Positions 6,300 through 8,828 of a stretch of 8,828 nucleotides of DNA are shown here, in pieces. A model generated the notes under the pieces. The model was not told the origin of the DNA and did not search any database. It saw nothing but the letters and a program-made list of their open reading frames with translations. Every line of letters begins with the position of its first letter. Positions within the stretch are counted from its first letter, which is position 1. Origin of the DNA: Eggerthellaceae bacterium (GTDB lineage: Bacteria > Actinomycetota > Coriobacteriia > Coriobacteriales > Eggerthellaceae); assembly GCA_017559045.1 (NCBI GenBank), contig JAFYTB010000110.1:1-8828 (forward strand), written 5' to 3'. Both the position numbers and the translations under genes were made by a program.

Positions 6300-7022
6300 G
6301 TGGAAGATTCAAAGAGCCGCTTGAGGCGCATATTGGGTGAAGAGGGCCTTGCAAAACTGGAGGGCTCCACGGTTGTCGTCTTCGGCCTTGGTGGCGTGGG
6401 CGGAAGCTGCGCCGAGGCGCTGGTCCGCGGCGGAATTGGCCACCTTGCCTTCGTTGACGGCGATCGCGTGTGCTTGAGCAATCTGAACAGGCAGGCCATC
6501 GCTTTTCAGAGCACGATTGGTCAAACTAAAGTTGACGCGATGTGCGCTATGGCTCGAGATATTTATCCCGATGTGCAAGTTGAGGGCCTTGTGACTTTCG
6601 TTCTGCCCGAGAACCTCGACGAGGTGATGGGCGGGCTGCCGGAGAAGATCGACTATATTGTCGACGCTATTGATACGCTTTCGGCGAAGCTGGCCATTGC
6701 TCAGTACGCCCAGGAGCGCGGCATCCCCGTAATATCAAGCATGGGTGCAGCGAACAAGACCGATCCGACCAAGCTTCGCTTTGCTGATCTGTTCAAGACC
6801 GATCATTGTCCTTTATGCCGCGCTATGAGAAAGCAAGCGCGTGCTAAGGGGCTTAAGAAGCTTCAGGTTCTTTATTCCAGCGAAGAGCCTATTTCGGTTG
6901 CACATGAAGAGGGCGCCGCTCGTTCTGAGCGCACGAACCTCGGTACTATGTCGTATATGCCGCCCGTTATGGGCCAGATGATCGCGGGCTATGTAATTCA
7001 GGAGCTCTTGAAGAACGACTAG
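6300..7022 (+). CDS. tcdA: tRNA threonylcarbamoyladenosine dehydratase (TcdA/CsdL, ThiF/E1-like fold)
   Basis: A cytoplasmic ATP-dependent enzyme that cyclises t6A at position 37 of ANN-decoding tRNAs to ct6A. The 240-aa product has an E1-like nucleotide-binding core: GLGGVGGSCAEALVRGGIG (29-47), VDGDRVCLSNLNRQ (52-65), QTKVDA (75-80) and VDAIDTLSAKLAI (121-133). The C-terminal part has KTDHCPLCRAMRKQAR (166-181) and VLYSSEEP (190-197), as in TcdA rather than ThiF or MoeB. The zinc-type CxxC pairs of MoeB are absent, but CPLC (170-173) replaces the DPLA of the E. coli protein as I recall it. I chose GTG at 6300 because GAGGAGG (6287-6293) precedes it by 6 bases. A longer in-frame start at 6183 would run through the rplL terminator. 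Probably expressed from its own unrecognised promoter in 6228-6286, and convergent with the next gene. Confidence 0.9.
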   Translation: MEDSKSRLRRILGEEGLAKLEGSTVVVFGLGGVGGSCAEALVRGGIGHLAFVDGDRVCLSNLNRQAIAFQSTIGQTKVDAMCAMARDIYPDVQVEGLVTFVLPENLDEVMGGLPEKIDYIVDAIDTLSAKLAIAQYAQERGIPVISSMGAANKTDPTKLRFADLFKTDHCPLCRAMRKQARAKGLKKLQVLYSSEEPISVAHEEGAARSERTNLGTMSYMPPVMGQMIAGYVIQELLKND

Positions 7023-7092
7023 GTCGTTTCTTGGTCAAGGCGGTTTTGTCTTACGGCTTTGCGCTTTTCGGAACGTGTCCATTGGTTTGACT

Positions 7093-8079
7093 TTAGCGAG
7101 TCAGTCCGATGGGCACGTTTTTCATATCGGGGGGCAGAGGAGCCTCTAGGTGCAGCTGCTCTTGCGTGATGGGGTGTACAAGATCGAGCTGCCAAGAGTG
7201 CAGGGCGCATCGCTCAATGAGGGACGTTGGGTTTCCGTAGGCGTCATCGCCCAACAAGGGGCATCCGATGTGGCTCATATGCACTCGAATCTGATGGGTG
7301 CGGCCGGTCTCCAGCTGAAGCTCAACGAGGGAGAGAGTTTCACGGTGTTCTGCCTCGTTCGGTGCTGTAGGTACGGCATCGTTTTGGTTGATGACGCGGT
7401 AATGGGTTACGGCGCGCTTACCAAGCTCGGACACTCCGAAGCTTCCATAGACGTCGCGCAAGCGTGCGATAGGCGCATCGATGGTTCCGCTATTGGGTTC
7501 AGGGATTCCTTCGCAAATAGCAAGATAGGTTCTTTTAAACGAGTTGGTGTGAAGCTGCGCTTGCAGAACATTCTGCGCGTGGGCGTGCTTTGCAAACACG
7601 ATGAGTCCCGACGTATCGCGATCGAGGCGATTAACGGGATGGGGGGAGGGCGCCATGGCATCTTGCTCGCAATGGCCCTCCTTATGCAGAAGGTAGTAAG
7701 CGACGTGGTTGCAGAGCGTGCCGTCGAAATGGCCTCTGCTGGGATGCACCACAAGGCCGGGATCCTTATTAATAATAAGAAGATCTTCGTCCTCGAAAAC
7801 GATGGATAACTTGCCCGGTTCTGGCTTGAGGGACCTGTCCCGACCGTTATCAAACAAAGACAGAGAAATCGTCTGTCCTGAGCGGGCGATCGCATCAGTG
7901 CGGCTCGGGAGCCCGTCAAGCATTACGCCAACGTCGGTTTTTCGAGCATGTCTGACGATGGCTTCGCTGACGTGCATCCTATTTCGCAGTATGAAATAGA
8001 CGGATTTTCCGTCATCTTGGGGACTAACGATGTAAGAGACCATTCTGTTCATAGCGTAATGGTAGCCCAGAATCATCAT
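7093..8079 (-). CDS. RluA/RluD-family RNA pseudouridine synthase
   Basis: Isomerises specific uridines of rRNA or tRNA to pseudouridine. From the ATG at 8079 the product is 328 aa. A divergent S4-like RNA-binding region covers the first ~75 residues. The catalytic domain follows: LLIINKDPGLVVHPSRG, then HPVNRLDRDTSGLIVFAKHA with the catalytic Asp in RLD, and GRTHQIRVHMSHIGCPLLGDDAYG near the C-terminus. This order matches RluD-like enzymes, but specificity (RluA, RluC or RluD site) cannot be read, so no symbol is given. The start is uncertain: 8079 has a weak GGA 8 bases upstream, while the ATGs at 8052 and 8043 fit the usual domain start better (316 aa from 8043). The frame extends to a TTG at 8133 without a ribosome site. 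Its 3' end faces tcdA across 70 bases that hold no clear terminator. Confidence 0.9.
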   Translation of the reverse strand: MMILGYHYAMNRMVSYIVSPQDDGKSVYFILRNRMHVSEAIVRHARKTDVGVMLDGLPSRTDAIARSGQTISLSLFDNGRDRSLKPEPGKLSIVFEDEDLLIINKDPGLVVHPSRGHFDGTLCNHVAYYLLHKEGHCEQDAMAPSPHPVNRLDRDTSGLIVFAKHAHAQNVLQAQLHTNSFKRTYLAICEGIPEPNSGTIDAPIARLRDVYGSFGVSELGKRAVTHYRVINQNDAVPTAPNEAEHRETLSLVELQLETGRTHQIRVHMSHIGCPLLGDDAYGNPTSLIERCALHSWQLDLVHPITQEQLHLEAPLPPDMKNVPIGLTR

Positions 8080-8193
8080 CTTTTCATTCCATTTTAGAAA
8101 TATGGCTCTGACGTGGGCAGATATTAAATTCAACCCAAAGAAAAAGAAGGGAAATAGTAAAAATCAACCCCTAGGGTTTACGAAGTAAAACCA

Positions 8194-8203
8194 GTCTTAA
8201 GAC
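8194..8203. promoter_or_regulatory. 10-bp perfect palindrome upstream of the candidate MFS promoter
   Basis: GTCTTAAGAC is a perfect palindrome lying 8 bases before the candidate -35. A second palindrome, CCCTAGGG, lies at 8169-8176. Their position between the divergent rluA-family and MFS genes suits a regulator binding site. Only the symmetry and location support this. Confidence 0.3.
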
Positions 8204-8211
8204 CAAACAGA

Positions 8212-8240
8212 TTGACCAAAGTAACCCGATGCCATATCCT
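8212..8240 (+). promoter_or_regulatory. Candidate promoter for the MFS transporter transcript
   Basis: TTGACC (8212-8217, five of six consensus bases) is separated by 17 bp from TATCCT (8235-8240, four of six). It would start a transcript near 8247, giving an untranslated leader of about 315 bases. No better pair was seen between 8134 and 8300. Confidence 0.45.
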
Positions 8241-8297
8241 TTTCAAATGCTCCATTGTGGCGGTCTATCGCTCATGCTGCTTTGGATGCAAACACAC

Positions 8298-8468
8298 GGT
8301 CCGACGGCGAATCGCGAAAGGAGGTAAAGCGTAGTCGTAGGTTCTGCTTATTGTTATGGATCCCGGGGTGATCGAGCATTGTTGGGGAACGATACTCGTG
8401 AGCCATGGACGCACAGTCCACGTTTCGACGTGTGGCTGATCCCGAAGCTTCCGTGAGCGCCTGGAACC
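8298..8468 (+). ncRNA. Candidate structured leader RNA (possible riboswitch aptamer) before the MFS gene
   Basis: These 171 bases can close into one multibranched fold. P1 pairs GGTCCG-(AC)-GGCG (8298-8309) with CGCC-TGG-(A)-ACC (8458-8468), including one G-T pair and small bulges. Inside it, CGGGGT (8364-8369) pairs with ATCCCG (8439-8444) and encloses two arms. One is a hairpin (8373-8398) with a GGGG loop. The other is a stem AGCCA/TGGCT (8401-8405 with 8433-8437) holding two small hairpins: TGGAC/GTCCA (8406-8420) and CGT-TTCG-ACG (8421-8430). The 5' part (8310-8360) has an internal purine stretch, AAAGGAGGT (8317-8325), with no start codon at usable distance. No coding sequence fits the region. 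The order of elements loosely recalls the ydaO c-di-AMP riboswitch, but core motifs are not intact. The pairings are read by hand, without covariation or energy support. Confidence 0.5.
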
Positions 8469-8485
8469 CAGAAGCAATAATCAGG

Positions 8486-8557
8486 TTTGCTACTACGCAA
8501 ATAGGTGGGTCCTCCCCACCAAAACTGGAAACACTCGAAGTTATTCGAATAGGAGGG
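8486..8557 (+). promoter_or_regulatory. Candidate expression platform with anti-Shine-Dalgarno loop
   Basis: Three hairpins follow the leader fold: TTTGC/GCAAA (8486-8501), GGTGGG/CCCACC (8504-8520, perfect 6 bp) and TCGAA/TTCGA (8535-8548). The loop of the second is TCCTC (8510-8514). Bases 8510-8515 are complementary to GGAGGG (8552-8557) of the MFS ribosome binding site, with one G-U pair. There is no T-run after 8520, so translational rather than transcriptional control is the likelier mode. Confidence 0.45.
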
Positions 8558-8561
8558 ATTC

Positions 8562-8828
8562 ATGAATAACAAAGAGTTTACCGTCTCTGAGGTTATCGAC
8601 TCTTTCGGTCTCACGAAGTTCACCTGGACTACTTTCTTCCTGCTGCTCTTCGCTCAGATCTTCGACGGTTACGACTTCATGATCGTTAACTCCACCAACA
8701 TGTACGTGGCCTCCACCTTCTGGCCCGACACCGTTGGTGCAACCGCCCTTATGGGCTCCCTGACCACTTGGGGTCTTCTGGGCATGGTTATCGGCGGCGC
8801 TGTCGGCGGTATCATGTCTGACAAGATC
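8562..8828 (+). CDS. MFS transporter, aromatic acid:H+ symporter type, 3'-truncated by window edge
   Basis: The first 89 residues of a major facilitator superfamily permease of the inner membrane. After a short cytoplasmic N-terminus (MNNKEFTVSEVIDSFGLTKF) comes TM1 with FAQIFDGYDFMIVN near residues 30-43; the DGYD signature is typical of the AAHS (aromatic acid symporter) family. TM2 is near 61-83 (ALMGSLTTWGLLGMVIGG, then AVGG), and the sequence stops inside the loop 2-3 motif, G-x-x-SDK. The start is fixed by AGGAGGG at 8551-8557, 4 bases before the ATG. Eight of nine Phe codons are TTC, and ACC, ATC and CTG dominate, a bias like that of rplJ and rplL, suggesting high expression. The substrate cannot be told from this fragment; it may be an aromatic or other organic acid. 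Divergent from the pseudouridine synthase gene, with a long leader. Confidence 0.88.
   Translation, partial: MNNKEFTVSEVIDSFGLTKFTWTTFFLLLFAQIFDGYDFMIVNSTNMYVASTFWPDTVGATALMGSLTTWGLLGMVIGGAVGGIMSDKI

Noticed and set aside
7023..7092. Bidirectional terminator between the convergent tcdA and pseudouridine synthase genes
   Set aside because: Only very short inverted repeats (such as GACT/AGTC) were found, with no GC-rich stem followed by T on either strand.
7150..7809. A 219-codon plus-strand frame inside the pseudouridine synthase gene
   Set aside because: It is the antisense of clear RluA-family motifs (RLDRDTSG and GRTHQIRVHMS on the minus strand) and has no recognisable domain.
8356..8439. 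A possible 27-codon leader peptide beginning at ATG 8356
   Set aside because: The nearest ribosome-site-like sequence (8317-8325) is about 30 bases upstream, too far to serve it. The bases are better explained by RNA pairings, and the peptide shows no run of a regulatory amino acid.
8265..8623. Minus-strand frames of 70 and 89 codons across the MFS leader
   Set aside because: They lack ribosome sites and recognisable sequence, and one overlaps the start of the MFS gene in antisense.

Overview
The window looks like a chromosomal segment of a moderately GC-rich actinomycete-type bacterium. My best guess is the class Coriobacteriia (Eggerthellaceae or a relative). This rests on codon choice (strong preference for C/G-ending codons, GTG starts, purine-rich Shine-Dalgarno sites), the 677-aa membrane protein with a Gly-rich repeat, and the aromatic-acid-type MFS transporter. 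It is inference; there is no rRNA or other taxonomic marker. No transposase, phage gene, CRISPR array or tRNA is visible.

Layout. At 1-2511 is most of an aconitase gene whose 5' end lies outside the window. After about 220 bases holding a weak promoter and a GC-rich hairpin comes a 677-aa membrane protein of unknown function (2730-4763). Its N-terminal tail carries SPFGGG repeats, and it ends in a degenerate ~30-bp DNA repeat and a strong intrinsic terminator (4874-4910). A promoter at 4923-4950 then drives an autoregulatory L10 leader with a transcription attenuator, followed by rplJ (5182-5703) and rplL (5795-6169), the L10 and L7/L12 ribosomal stalk proteins, closed by another terminator. 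Next are tcdA (6300-7022), for modification of tRNA position 37, and, convergent on the minus strand, an RluA/RluD-family pseudouridine synthase (7093-8079). Finally, 8134-8561 is a long non-coding stretch. It appears to carry a promoter and a folded leader RNA ahead of the first 89 codons of an MFS transporter that runs off the window.

How it fits together. The centre of the window serves translation: ribosomal stalk, tRNA modification and RNA pseudouridylation. rplJL stands alone here, without rplKA upstream or rpoBC downstream. In the L10 leader the proposed switch can be read base by base: the L10-binding segment 4998-5011 can pair with 5079-5092, and that pairing would break the terminator hairpin 5074-5105. 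The least explained element is the leader before the MFS gene. Bases 8298-8468 can close into one multibranched fold. A downstream hairpin (8504-8520) exposes an anti-Shine-Dalgarno loop complementary to the transporter's ribosome binding site. This resembles a riboswitch but I cannot assign it to a known class.
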